A stretch of DNA of 64,000 nt, taken from positions 62,001 through 126,000 of the forward strand of contig JASANH010000298.1 of assembly GCA_030248295.1 (NCBI GenBank), in the 5' to 3' direction. Positions within the stretch are counted from its first letter, which is position 1; each line of letters begins with the position of its first letter. A model generated the notes under the pieces. It did not search any database and was not told the origin of the DNA. It was given only the letters and a program-made list of their open reading frames with translations. A program made the translations under genes and the position numbers. This DNA is from Mesodorylaimus sp. YZB2_4. Lineage: Eukaryota; Nematoda; Enoplea; Dorylaimida; Dorylaimidae. Shown piece by piece: positions 55,676-64,000 of the stretch.

Positions 55676-55863
55676 CTACTGTAACTAGCGCACCCAGGCG
55701 GCGGGAGATAGTCGAGAACTAAGTCTCTAAGCAAGAAACTCCGACTGGAGGTAGGCAAGTCTCGCGACTATACCTGCTCTGAAAACATCAACCGAAGAGG
55801 TTGACGTCCCAGCCAGGGGAGCGTATCGATTACTCCCGACCGCCAGGCGTGCTGGTCACACTA
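55676..55863 (-). mobile_element. MITE-A copy 3, inserted in Helitron
   Basis: Inverse orientation to copies 1 and 2. Flanked by ACTACT on both sides, an apparent 6-bp target duplication. It sits exactly at the codons for the HUH motif of the Helitron Rep domain. Confidence 0.85.
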
Positions 55864-56106
55864 CTACATGGTAGTCTGGGTCAAGGATGCCCCTAGGATT
55901 GGAATCGACCCACCAGAAAAGGTGCTCGAGTTTATTCAAAAGTATGCCAAATGTCGCTTGCCTGACAAAGTCAAGGAACCTCTATTGCATAAGATGGTCA
56001 CTACCTACCAGTTGCTACGAGGAAAGGACAAGTCTCGTTTGTACTATCTACCACACACTACCGCAGAGAGAACACCCACCCCCAGTACTCTTCTGGGGAC
56101 ACCTTG
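55864..56106 (+). pseudogene. Helitron Rep domain continuation after MITE
   Basis: MVVWVKDAPRIGIDPPEKV, FIQKYAKCRLPD and a ~60-residue continuation, as after the HUH motif of Helitron Rep proteins. It loses similarity at 56100. Confidence 0.65.
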
Positions 56107-56562
56107 AACACGGTACAAAAAAAAAAAAACACACAAACCTTCCCCCCCTCTCCCCCCCTCCCCCCCCCCCCTCGCTCCACTTTCCTCCTCTCCCCCCTAC
56201 CACCCCCCCCCCCCCCCCCGCCCCTCCCCCCACCCACACCCCCTACCCCCCCCCCCTCCAAAAACACCCCCCCCTCCCTCTCCCTCCCCCCCCCCCCAAA
56301 AGAAAGACACTCCCCCCCCCCCCCCGCCCCCCCCCCCCCCAAAGACCCCCAACCCCCCCGCGGGGGGGGAGGGGGGGGGGGGAAGAGAACACAACACCGC
56401 GAAAAAAAAAAAACGGGCGCGCAGGAGAGAGCACACCCCCCACCCGCCACCGACCACGAAGAAACGGGCGCGGGCGCCCGCCCCGCCCGCCACACCACCC
56501 AGGAGCCAACAGCCACACACCACCAAACCACACCCCACCCCCCCCCCCACCCCCCCCCCCAT
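56107..56562. other. C-rich low-complexity patch, possible assembly artefact
   Basis: Long C runs with A, then G runs, then A/C mixtures; abrupt edges. Long frames across it exist only because of composition and are not genes. Confidence 0.65.
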
Positions 56563-56772
56563 TTAAAGGGCCACTGAAGTCAAATTTTTTATGCTTCAAG
56601 GGCTAACCATACCCCCTGACAAATCATTTAGCCGCCCTAACTCTTGCACCCGGTCCCTCCCTCGCGCTCTGGAACATGAAAATGCTGTGAAATTCGAATT
56701 CGCGCCAAATGGCCTCTCCACCCTCAGGTTCGTGTTGGAATGGACATGTGTGCGCGTAAGTGCCACCATGGC
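56563..56772 (+). mobile_element. MITE-B copy 1
   Basis: Starts GGGCCACTGAAGTC and ends GTAAGTGCCACCATGGCT. About 210 bp, nearly identical to the complement of 61162-61372. GGGCCACT and AGTGCCAC are weakly inverted termini. Confidence 0.75.
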
Positions 56773-56867
56773 TGCTCGGAAAACATGGAAGGAAATCCAC
56801 GTTTTTGATGAACGGAAAGCATTTATTTTGAGTCGCATGTAAGAAAAAGTGGCGAAGAAGAATAAAC

Positions 56868-57728
56868 ATGGAATCTGATGATGACCTGATTTCTGTGAGC
56901 TCAGAATATCCAACTGACGAACCCTTGCAAGAAATGGTTCTCCGAGTTTTGAATAGCGTTGGAAGAATTTTACCAACTGGAGAAGATATCGGCGATAGCT
57001 GGTAGGTACAGTACATAACGCAATGTGAAAATTAGTTGCAGTGCTTTCTTTTGACTTCAGTTTTAACAAGACTCTTGGTCTGAGGATGGACCCAATTCGC
57101 AACAAGGCCGAAAGTGTTGTCGATGGGGTTCCGTCCTGGTGCAAGTGCAGTGGTCGTTGTCAGCTTCAGAAAACCGTGGGGGAATGCTATTGCTGTCTCG
57201 AGTCTGCAGACTACCAAACTGAAAACGCATGGAAGTTGCTTGAGCACGTCGAAAGCGGCTGCGTAACCGAGGCTAGAGCTTTCAAGCTGTTGTGCTTGGA
57301 GCACGAGGTAAGTAGGTGTCAATGTTACACGGCTGTCTCATTTTTCCTGAATTTATTTTGAATCCACCCACTCGTAGCATTTTTTACAGGTTGTCCGAGT
57401 GGAAGCACTACAAATCGCCCTTTATCATGGACAAGAAATTGATCAACGCTCTAATCGCTTGCTGCGTCACGCTGCCTATCGCCAATTTATCTTTTGGTGT
57501 TTTGGTCGAATCGGATTTAAGAATCGACTGCAAATTCCATCGTGCGCAGTTTCAAAGATAAGGCAGGCGAGGAAGTTTGGTTGGAAAAGAAATATGTTGC
57601 TTCGGTGTCACATACCTACTATATAACGTAGCTTATCTAACTTTTAGGCGTTTCCCGATCCTGACGAAACTTACGTTGGATTCCACGACGCCACAGATAC
57701 TGGAAATTGGTTTGAACTTCTTCCATAG
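56868..57728 (+). CDS. P2X7-type cytoplasmic (ballast) domain protein, four exons
   Basis: Exons 56868-57001, 57061-57307, 57390-57566 and 57648-57728 join in frame to a 212-residue protein from ATG to TAG. The N-terminus is acidic (MESDDDLISVSSEYP). Exon 2 holds WCKCSGRC and ECYCCLE, exon 3 HAAYRQFIFWCFGRIG and IPSCAVSKIR, exon 4 FPDPDETYVGF. These are the Zn-binding Cys cluster and the following conserved half of the P2X7 receptor tail, here without channel helices. Introns 1 and 2 are GT-AG; intron 3 uses CAG|GC...AG if the junction is right. Such stand-alone genes are common in cnidarians, molluscs and other invertebrates; function unknown. It lies just downstream of MITE-B. Confidence 0.7.
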
Positions 57729-57975
57729 TTTTTCCGCTGTCAAATGCTGTTATTTGTGTCTTAGAGGATTTTAGGTAATGGACCTAATATGACGCAAGAA
57801 CGATTGAATCCTCGCTAGTCCGTCTCTAAAGCATGTTTTCTCTTACAGCAAGCAAAAATAAACACTTTTTCACTTAGATGCGTATGCATGCAGATAAAGG
57901 GCATGAAAATTTCACGTACTAATAACCACCTCTTCCTGGATCTATCCCCCGAAAATAAATGAAGTAAAGCAAATC

Positions 57976-60398
57976 CTAGTCAACAGGTTTAGGAGGCCTT
58001 TCTAAAGCTCTCGCCATCACACCTCTGATAACATCATCTGATTCGAACACAGCACGACCCTTTCCAGGCAAGTCCAACGCATAATCCACGCATGATGCAA
58101 CGACGTCTTTTCGCCACGAATCGTACTTCTTCTCCCGGATAAACTTCTTTCGCCAGCCTTTCGACACTCGTGACCACTTCCAACGCCACATCGGCTGGTT
58201 ATTCTTGTCCAGTATTAGTGGCCGTCCGCAACTCGCATTGTGATCGATCACAGCCAAGGCAGAACGAGCATTGTAAGCTGGTCGCTTGTAAAAAAATCGT
58301 TTTGGCGCATATTTCAGTCTGACATTATGATAACTTTCTAGTTCACTGGTGAATAGTCCCATCGTGCACTGATCTAACAATGGTAACAGCTGATCGTGAA
58401 CCAAAGCAGCCAACTTCTGATGAGCCACAGACCTTTCTCGGATCCAGCCCGTCTGCGCCTCTTTTTCAGGCGTTATTTCGGCGTGGTGGCAGCTACGAAC
58501 ATACTGGAAAGATTCGTCGGCCTCCCACTCGTGAATATTGATCATATGGTACAGGATAGATCGGACTAATTCTTGCAAAACCCGTTCATAATCTGCAGAC
58601 CCCATCGAGCTGGCAATATTGCGGCAATTTTTGGTTGCCCAGATAAAATGATTTCGGATCTGCTTGGCCCACAGTCCGAGTTCTTTACATTCCCTTGATT
58701 CGCTGGCTTTGGATATTTTGTTTCTAAAATTCTTGGAGAGGTGCCATACATCTAACTCATGGGCAATCGCTGAATAGCTTTTTCTCATCATCGAAATCAC
58801 CTGAGAGTTCTGATCAGTACAAAGAACTTCGACCCGAATTTCATCCTCATCCAAAAATTCGTTCAAAATCTGACTCAACCCGATTTTTTCCATAGCTGAG
58901 CTGCTACTGACCCCTGGATCAGTCACTTCGACAGGATTGAAGGACAGTATCTTTTTGTTGTCCAAGTTCATAGCTGAGACGGTACAGTAGTGGGCGGTGA
59001 AACCTGGCGAATCAAATTGGCCATCAGCACCAAGAATCAATGCTGCGGACTGGTCGTTGGCTTGTGTCTGTCTGATTTCTTGAATGAGCTGATCTCGCTG
59101 CATCGCATAGTGATTCATTATAACTGGGCAAAGCACGTTTTCTTGATATGCAAAGTGTGAACGCTCGCTGTACAGTCCCAAATCGATGACATCGGCCACG
59201 GCACGGAAAGCATTGAAATTTGATCCAGCACAAACGATAGCACCGGCCAGCTCGACGTTCAGGAGACCTGTTCGATTTTCGACCTGACAGGAGTCCCAAG
59301 TCTGCGAATGTCCACCCGCGCAAGTCCATTGAACGTGCAATCGGCACCCATGTTTTGTTGATAGCACTTGGTCTCTATCAATAGGTTTTCCGCAACCATG
59401 CTGCTGGCAAATTTTGAATAATTCAGCCAGCTTTGCGCATTTGATGATGAAACAACCATTACGGTCTCCCAGCGGGCAAGTGCTTGAAACTTCGTCATCA
59501 ACGACGATGGAGACGCTATCTGAACTTGATTCATTTTTGGCACTACATGGAGGAGTATAGGTGGGTTCTCCAATCGGACTTCCGCCGTCGAAGGCAGCAC
59601 CATACGAGTCGGTGGACATGTGGTCAGACAAAACTTCCTCAAGTTGCTTCGGTTCAAGAGTTCGATTTAGATCTTCCACCACTGACGATCTTTCTTGATC
59701 TATGACTATCGTTGAAGATTCGAGACATTCACTGACCGATAAGTCCAACTGACCATGTTCAGCTGATGACGAGCCAGGCGATGAGCACACATCGAAAGCA
59801 GAAGGGCCTGGCGTTCCAGGCGCCGCCAATGCCACTCCTTTTCCAGAATACTGATGCTCGTAATGTGGGGCTGGTATCGAAGTTTCTGGTTGACTCCTCC
59901 CTTGTTTCTCCTCAGATGTTTTTGGCTTCGACGCAATCTTTTCTTTCCAATCTGATGGATTCTCGAACTGAAAAACAAAATTTTAGAGCGCAGAGCCATA
60001 TATGGTCTTGCACACTTTACGCATTATGCCCTCATGTATCAGCCCCACTAATACATCAGTTTTAGGCCTGGGTTGCCCACTTAAAATCGGATTGGCCCTG
60101 TGTCTATAAGTGCATGCATTCACATCAGGTAATCAAAACGAGATTGTGCTATCAGACCTACAGTACTCGAAATAAAATTCAATTTTTTGCTCACCATAAA
60201 GTTCCAGTCACATCGCTCGAATAGACAAGGACTAGCTTCTTCTTTCAACGTGAATAGTTTGACATCACCAAAAGATTCGATTCGATTAAACATCGACGGC
60301 AAAAAATGCCGGCCACAGACGAGAAATGATGGTGATAGCACCTCATTCACGGAAAGGTCTAAAGCTGTAAGCCAACAAGTGCGTTTGGACCAATCCGA
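57976..60398 (-). CDS. THAP-Kolobok-type transposase, long open frame
   Basis: Exon 2 (59967-57976, 663 residues) is open. Motifs: a Cys/His cluster (CQQHGCGKPID, CAGGHSQTWDSC), LGADGQFDSPG with first catalytic Asp, VLCTDQNSQV with the second, DVWHLSKN, and TSELESYHNVRLKYAPKRFF with a likely catalytic Glu. This order is that of Kolobok-like DDE transposases. Exon 1 (60398-60195) encodes a THAP C-terminal half (SFLVCGRHFLPSMF, then LKEEASPCLF), joined in phase by a GTGAGC donor and TTTTTCAG acceptor. The first THAP cysteines and an ATG are missing, with TGA at 60399-60401, so the 5' end is broken or another exon exists. TTAA target duplications and termini not identified. Confidence 0.7.
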
Positions 60399-60401
60399 TC
60401 A

Positions 60402-60648
60402 AAAATGGGACAAAAAACGAAGACTAGAATGAATTGCCTTCTTGATATGCCGCAAATACTGCGAGAATTTTTGCTGAGAGCCAAGTTAAACATCCTAAAA
60501 ATTCGCCAAGCTTTTTCAACAATATTTGAATAAAATTTCAATTAATTTTTCTTTTACATAACACATACAATCGTGAGAAGAAGCGCATCAGTTTTCACTC
60601 CATTTTTCTTTCCGAGCAGCCCTGTGGCACTATAGCCATGGTGGCACT
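60402..60648. other. No recognisable gene
   Basis: Should contain the missing THAP start if it exists. I could not find a Cys-x2-4-Cys start in phase. Confidence 0.4.
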
Positions 60649-61165
60649 CATGGCTATACTATATGTGATAAATCACTGGCTCGCACCGAAGCGGGCGCCC
60701 CCTAACGGTATGAATCAGTCAGCGTTGCCGGCATTCTCCATGAAAGCCCGGAAAGGAATGATATCAGATGAACAGTGCCAAGAGGCATGAAATCAGTCAG
60801 ATGTGGACAATTTGAACTGTCATCACGTTTGGGCGAAAACATGGTTATTTTGAATTTGCCGCCAATCAGGCTCGAAGGCATACTGTGCACAGCTGCGCAA
60901 CATAGTCAGCTTGCCGCATCCTAGCAGACGAGATCGATAAGAACCTGATTGGCGGCAAATTCAAAATAACGATGTTTTCGCTCAAACGTGATGACAGTTC
61001 AAATTGTCCACATTTGACTGATTTCATGCCTCTTGGCACTGTTCATTTGATATCATTCCTTTCCGGGCTTTCACGGAGAATGCCGGCAACGGTGACTGAT
61101 TCATACCGTTAGGGGGCGCCCGCTTCGGTGCGAGCCAGTGATTTATCACATATAGTATAGCCATG
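60649..61165. mobile_element. Foldback element with 222-bp arms
   Basis: Inverted arms 60649-60870 and 60944-61165, highly similar, around 73 bp. The termini read CATGGCTATACTATATGTG. The right end overlaps MITE-B copy 2 by ~4 bp (CCATGG), so one probably inserted at the edge of the other. Confidence 0.85.
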
Positions 61166-61372
61166 GTGGCACTTACGCGCACACATGTCCATTCCAACAC
61201 GAACCTGAGGGTGGAGAGGCCATTTGGCGCGAATTCGAATTTCACAGCATTTTCATGTTCCAGAGCGCGAGGGAGGGACCGGGTGCAAGAGTTAGGGCGG
61301 CTAAATGATTTGTCAGGGGGTATGGTTAGCCCTTCAAGCATAAAAATTTGACTCCAGTGGCCCTTTAAAGTA
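61162..61372 (-). mobile_element. MITE-B copy 2
   Basis: Complement of 56563-56772; it ends GGCCCTTTAAAG. The USP reading frame begins directly after it. Confidence 0.75.
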
Positions 61373-62163
61373 CTCCTGGCCTGTGCAATCCTGGTGGCGT
61401 GGTTTGCTATTCCAATGTAGCTATGCACGCTCTCATGTCGTTGCATAGCTTTCCCAAAGTGTGCAATAACTTGCAAGCCATGCAAGGGAAACCGTTCCAA
61501 GAGGAGTTGGTTATATTTTGGAGACAATACGATGCTCAGGAAATGCAAAAGCGGCCAGCTGTGATGTCGACCAAAAACATACGCACTTCGCTTTCTGCCA
61601 AGGGCAGGCTTGCATTCAATGACGGAGATGGCCAGCAATGTGCCCGGGAATTTATGCAGGCAGTGATCCAAAAAGCGAAAGTGCTGGACTTGTTCAAAGT
61701 GCACTGGCTAGGAAAGTTTATGTGCCAGCATAACACGTGCGGTAAACAATAGACGAGCACAGACTTTAATATCACGCCATACTTGTCTGTGCTGCCATGG
61801 GGAGATCATAGTATCGAGGAGATGATGGGATTCAGACCCGAAAAAGAGAAGGTATGCCCGAATTGCTCACGCAAAGGAATGGTGAAAGAGGCAATCGGAA
61901 TAGTGTCGATTCCTGGCCAATTCTTACTGTGTATATTTCGATACGAAAGCGTGACAGCCAACTTGGCTCCAGTGAAGGAGTTCGATCCAGACCTGATAAC
62001 GATATTTGGGAAAACGTATCCAGTAGTTGCCGCAATTGAGCACATCGGCTTCGACCCGACGTCTGGTCACTATATTGTTTATGCAAGACGTGGAAACTTA
62101 TGCTGGCTGTGCAATGACAGCCGAGTCAGTGAAGACACAATACCAGAAGATCTAAAACGATAA
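61373..62163 (+). pseudogene. USP-type deubiquitinase domain with one in-frame stop
   Basis: One frame throughout. The Cys box reads GLCNPGGVVCYSNVAMHAL with the catalytic Cys after VV. A QEFM-like box appears as CAREFMQAV. The His box is GFDPTSGHYIVYARR and is followed by WLCNDSRVSED, with catalytic His and Asn/Asp. A Cys pair (CPNC) lies between. So a compact C19 fold of ~255 residues that would cleave ubiquitin from substrates. A TAG at 61750-61752 splits it, and MITE-B removes the 5' end (no ATG). It is either a dead captured gene or a recent nonsense allele. It lies behind the Kolobok gene, in opposite orientation. Confidence 0.6.
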
Positions 62164-62513
62164 GTTTTTTGATGTTGGAAAGGATAAAAACGCCACGCCC
62201 TGCTGTGTGTATCAGCATCTTGTAATGAAGGCCATGTCGTAGGGTACTGTATGTGCGAAAGTAAGAATTCACAAAGTGTGAAGGAGGCTCGAAATATGCC
62301 AGCTTAGTCTGCAAAAAACTGAAAAGCAAAAAAAGAGCTTGTGACACAGACTCGCTGTAAATATGTGACTGTTCTTGCTGTGCAAAAGTGCAAGTGCCAG
62401 TAACATACTGTACACATATGTTCTATGCTGTATGGAATACAAAAAAAGACTAAGAAATCTGCGTTCCGCACACTGCAAACAAATGCTAATCAGCAAACAT
62501 CAAAACCTGTGGG
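62164..62513. other. No recognisable gene
   Basis: A/T-rich, only short frames. Confidence 0.5.
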
Positions 62514-62632
62514 GCCGGTTTTACAATCTCCTAGCATGCCCTGAATATTAGGACACACTAACTTCTACCCTACACTATTTTGATTTGATCCTCCTAACTG
62601 TAGGACATGTCCTTGGTGATCGTCAAACTGGT
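62514..62632. mobile_element. ACATGTCCT MITE, second copy
   Basis: The left end CCGGTTTTACAATCTCCTAG and the complement of the right end ACCAGTTTGACGATCACCAAG pair imperfectly. The inner ends are CATGCCCT and AGGACATGTCCT. Confidence 0.6.
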
Positions 62633-63373
62633 CAGCACAGTAAGATATCTTCTGTACCTCCCCGTCCTGTTTGCATTAATTTCCTTGAGTGGAAAGGCGG
62701 GTGCTCAGCCATGACTACCACCTCCGCGTAGTGCTGAGCGGGCAACAGATGTCAATGACTCCTGGCTGAGAGTAGTCACTCTAGATCAAGGGATCGTCGT
62801 CCTTGCACACAAAGGTAAGTTCGATTTGAGTCTTTGGAGTCCCGTTTGTGCAAAGCCTCCATTTCAGCTCAAGGTGTTCGCTCGTGGTCAAGTCAAATCA
62901 CTGGCCGAGATACGAATGCAATGATGGCACAAAAAAAAATTTCTCATTAAATTTGCTGCTGGCGCGACGATCGCGAGACACAACACTGCTCACTATGATT
63001 CACATCGCCTTTCTCTGAACCCCCTTCCCTTTACTTCTCGCGTGTACTTGTAATACTCGTATCGTTAGTGCCAAGTAAAACTGTAAGATCGAGCGGTTGC
63101 GCCTAACATCCACTGCGCTCCACACACATCGGAAATGGGCACTCTTTCCGACAGCTGCCAAATTTTTGAAGGACTTCAGCTTTGTGTTGCAAAAGCGAAT
63201 AGCTTTTTCGGTTTAGAACTTCTGTTGGGAAAAAAACTGCTGCTGAAACAGTATTCTGTATGCTCATAATACTGTGAGTGAATAAGTGTGCCGCAACTGT
63301 AGACGTGCAAATAAACTTCTCTCCGTACAATAGATTTTAGCAAAGATGTAGTTGAAAAGGCGAAAAACGGTAT
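62633..63373. other. No firm gene
   Basis: A possible donor (AAAGGTAAGT, 62813-62822) without a convincing exon before it. Confidence 0.4.
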
Positions 63374-63481
63374 ATATCATATTCAAAAAAGTCCGCTTAT
63401 CGCAGACTACAAAAACTTTTCGACCAGCCACCGCATTCCAATACCTGATAGCTTGGGGTGGCTGGTCTAACTCGGCGACTG
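63374..63481 (+). repeat. Dispersed GACCAGCCA...TGGCTGGTC repeat, copy 2
   Basis: Matches 7420-7530 in block order. Confidence 0.5.
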
Positions 63482-63721
63482 GTGCATGATATCTTTAACA
63501 AATTAAAATCTTCAAGGAGCATAATCCTTACTGAAGATGGAGATACTGGTGCAGTGCTCGCAGCATTTCCCACCTTACAATCCTGTTTGAATTAACTGGT
63601 ACTAGCATGATTTGTAATATTCATAAACTGACATCCACATACTTTGAACCCAAATCAAATAAACAGCACACCAGAAATCACCTTATTGTATCATTATTGT
63701 TGATTAATTGCTGGGTTCTCT

Positions 63722-64000
63722 TTATAAGTGATGGCTGGCTGCTGCTCTTGTTGAGTAATCAATCGGCTGCTGTTCGTCGACAGTTGGCTGTTCCTGCTGA
63801 CGGTCGCCACGGCCTCCACCACTATCGACGTTTCCGTGATCGCATCCATCAAAAAACCTACGACAACGCCCTCGGCCGCCACGATTTCTTCGACGAACGC
63901 GGCCACGTCCGCGACCACCAGAACCATGGCCAGCACCGAAACCACGGCCGCCACTGGAGCCACGACCAGCACTGAATCCAGGGACGCCACCAGAGCGTCG
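63722..64000 (-). CDS. RGG/GAR-rich protein, C-terminal end (partial)
   Basis: From the window edge the minus strand reads 92 residues to TAA at 63722-63724. The first ~45 are Gly/Arg/Ser-rich (AGRGSSGGRGFGAGHGSGGR, GRGRVRRRNRGGRGR), then FFDGCDHGNVDSGGG and a Gln-rich tail. RGG boxes bind RNA and occur in fibrillarin, nucleolin and hnRNP-like proteins. Third positions are GC-rich compared with the surroundings, favouring a real gene. The N-terminal domain lies outside the window, so the protein cannot be named. Confidence 0.5.
   Translation of the reverse strand, partial: RRSGGVPGFSAGRGSSGGRGFGAGHGSGGRGRGRVRRRNRGGRGRCRRFFDGCDHGNVDSGGGRGDRQQEQPTVDEQQPIDYSTRAAASHHL

Larger units (their letters stand above)
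52700..56106 (+). mobile_element. Helitron remnant
   Basis: A rolling-circle transposon copy with the long N-terminal region and the start of the Rep domain, but no helicase. It is interrupted by MITE-A at 55676-55863 and ends at the low-complexity patch at 56107. No TC...CTRR termini could be assigned. Confidence 0.7.

Noticed and set aside
56107..56562. Long Pro-rich and Gly-rich frames on both strands.
   Set aside because: They follow from C/G homopolymers in every frame and have no start, homologue or splice context.
29197..61752. Possible TAA/TAG reassignment (ciliate-like code), because several ORFs have a single in-frame TAA or TAG.
   Set aside because: The intact long frames lack internal TAA/TAG and end in them; the affected ORFs also carry frameshifts. 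Ordinary pseudogenisation is sufficient.
1..64000. CRISPR arrays, bacterial operons or ribosome-binding sites.
   Set aside because: Spliced genes and animal transposons dominate. No direct repeats with regular spacers were seen.

Overview
This looks like a transposon-dense stretch of an invertebrate animal nuclear genome. The evidence is short GT-AG introns (59, 82, 181 nt where I can place them), kringle, class-A GPCR and P2X7-type domain remnants, tRNA-derived SINEs, and metazoan transposon families (Helitron, THAP-Kolobok, PIF/Harbinger, MULE, L1/Tx1 LINE, Maverick/Polinton). I cannot name the species. Few genes look intact. Most of the window is broken mobile DNA.

Layout. 0-6.4 kb: GGGTC arrays, a broken kringle gene with a duplicated upstream exon, a palindromic MITE, and a minus-strand coiled-coil gene with one frame break. 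6.9-7.75 kb: tRNA-derived SINEs. 7.75-23.73 kb: a giant inverted duplication, two 6.04-kb arms around a 3.9-kb spacer. Each arm carries a MULE fragment, a Polinton-type integrase fragment, a 436-bp TIR element, a 1.3-kb internally deleted Harbinger and a leucine-zipper exon. 24.3-26.8 kb: an L1/Tx1-like reverse transcriptase fragment between 121-bp direct repeats.

28-32.5 kb: a decayed plus-strand gene block that I read as a Maverick/Polinton (adintovirus-like) remnant. It has a Bcl-2-like gene, a small membrane protein, a zinc-finger protein, an integrase without its catalytic core, a minor-capsid-like ORF and a Lys-rich basic protein. It is cut by MITEs and by a GTTCGC-repeat element. 33-42 kb: repeats, foldbacks, a suspect A/C-only patch and a truncated P2X7-type gene. 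42-47.6 kb: a second, older inverted duplication with a SINE and a 0.76-kb insertion in one arm only. 50.9-52.5 kb: a GPCR pseudogene followed by a family-B DNA polymerase fragment.

52.7-56.1 kb: a Helitron pseudogene with a MITE inserted at its HUH motif. 56.9-57.7 kb: a four-exon P2X7-type gene with an open frame. 58-60.4 kb: a THAP-Kolobok transposase with a long open frame. 60.6-62.2 kb: a foldback, then a USP-type deubiquitinase ORF with one in-frame stop. The right edge holds the RGG-rich C-terminus of a gene running out of the window on the minus strand.

Domain names come from motif recognition by eye, without searches. Splice sites and frameshifts were read by hand.
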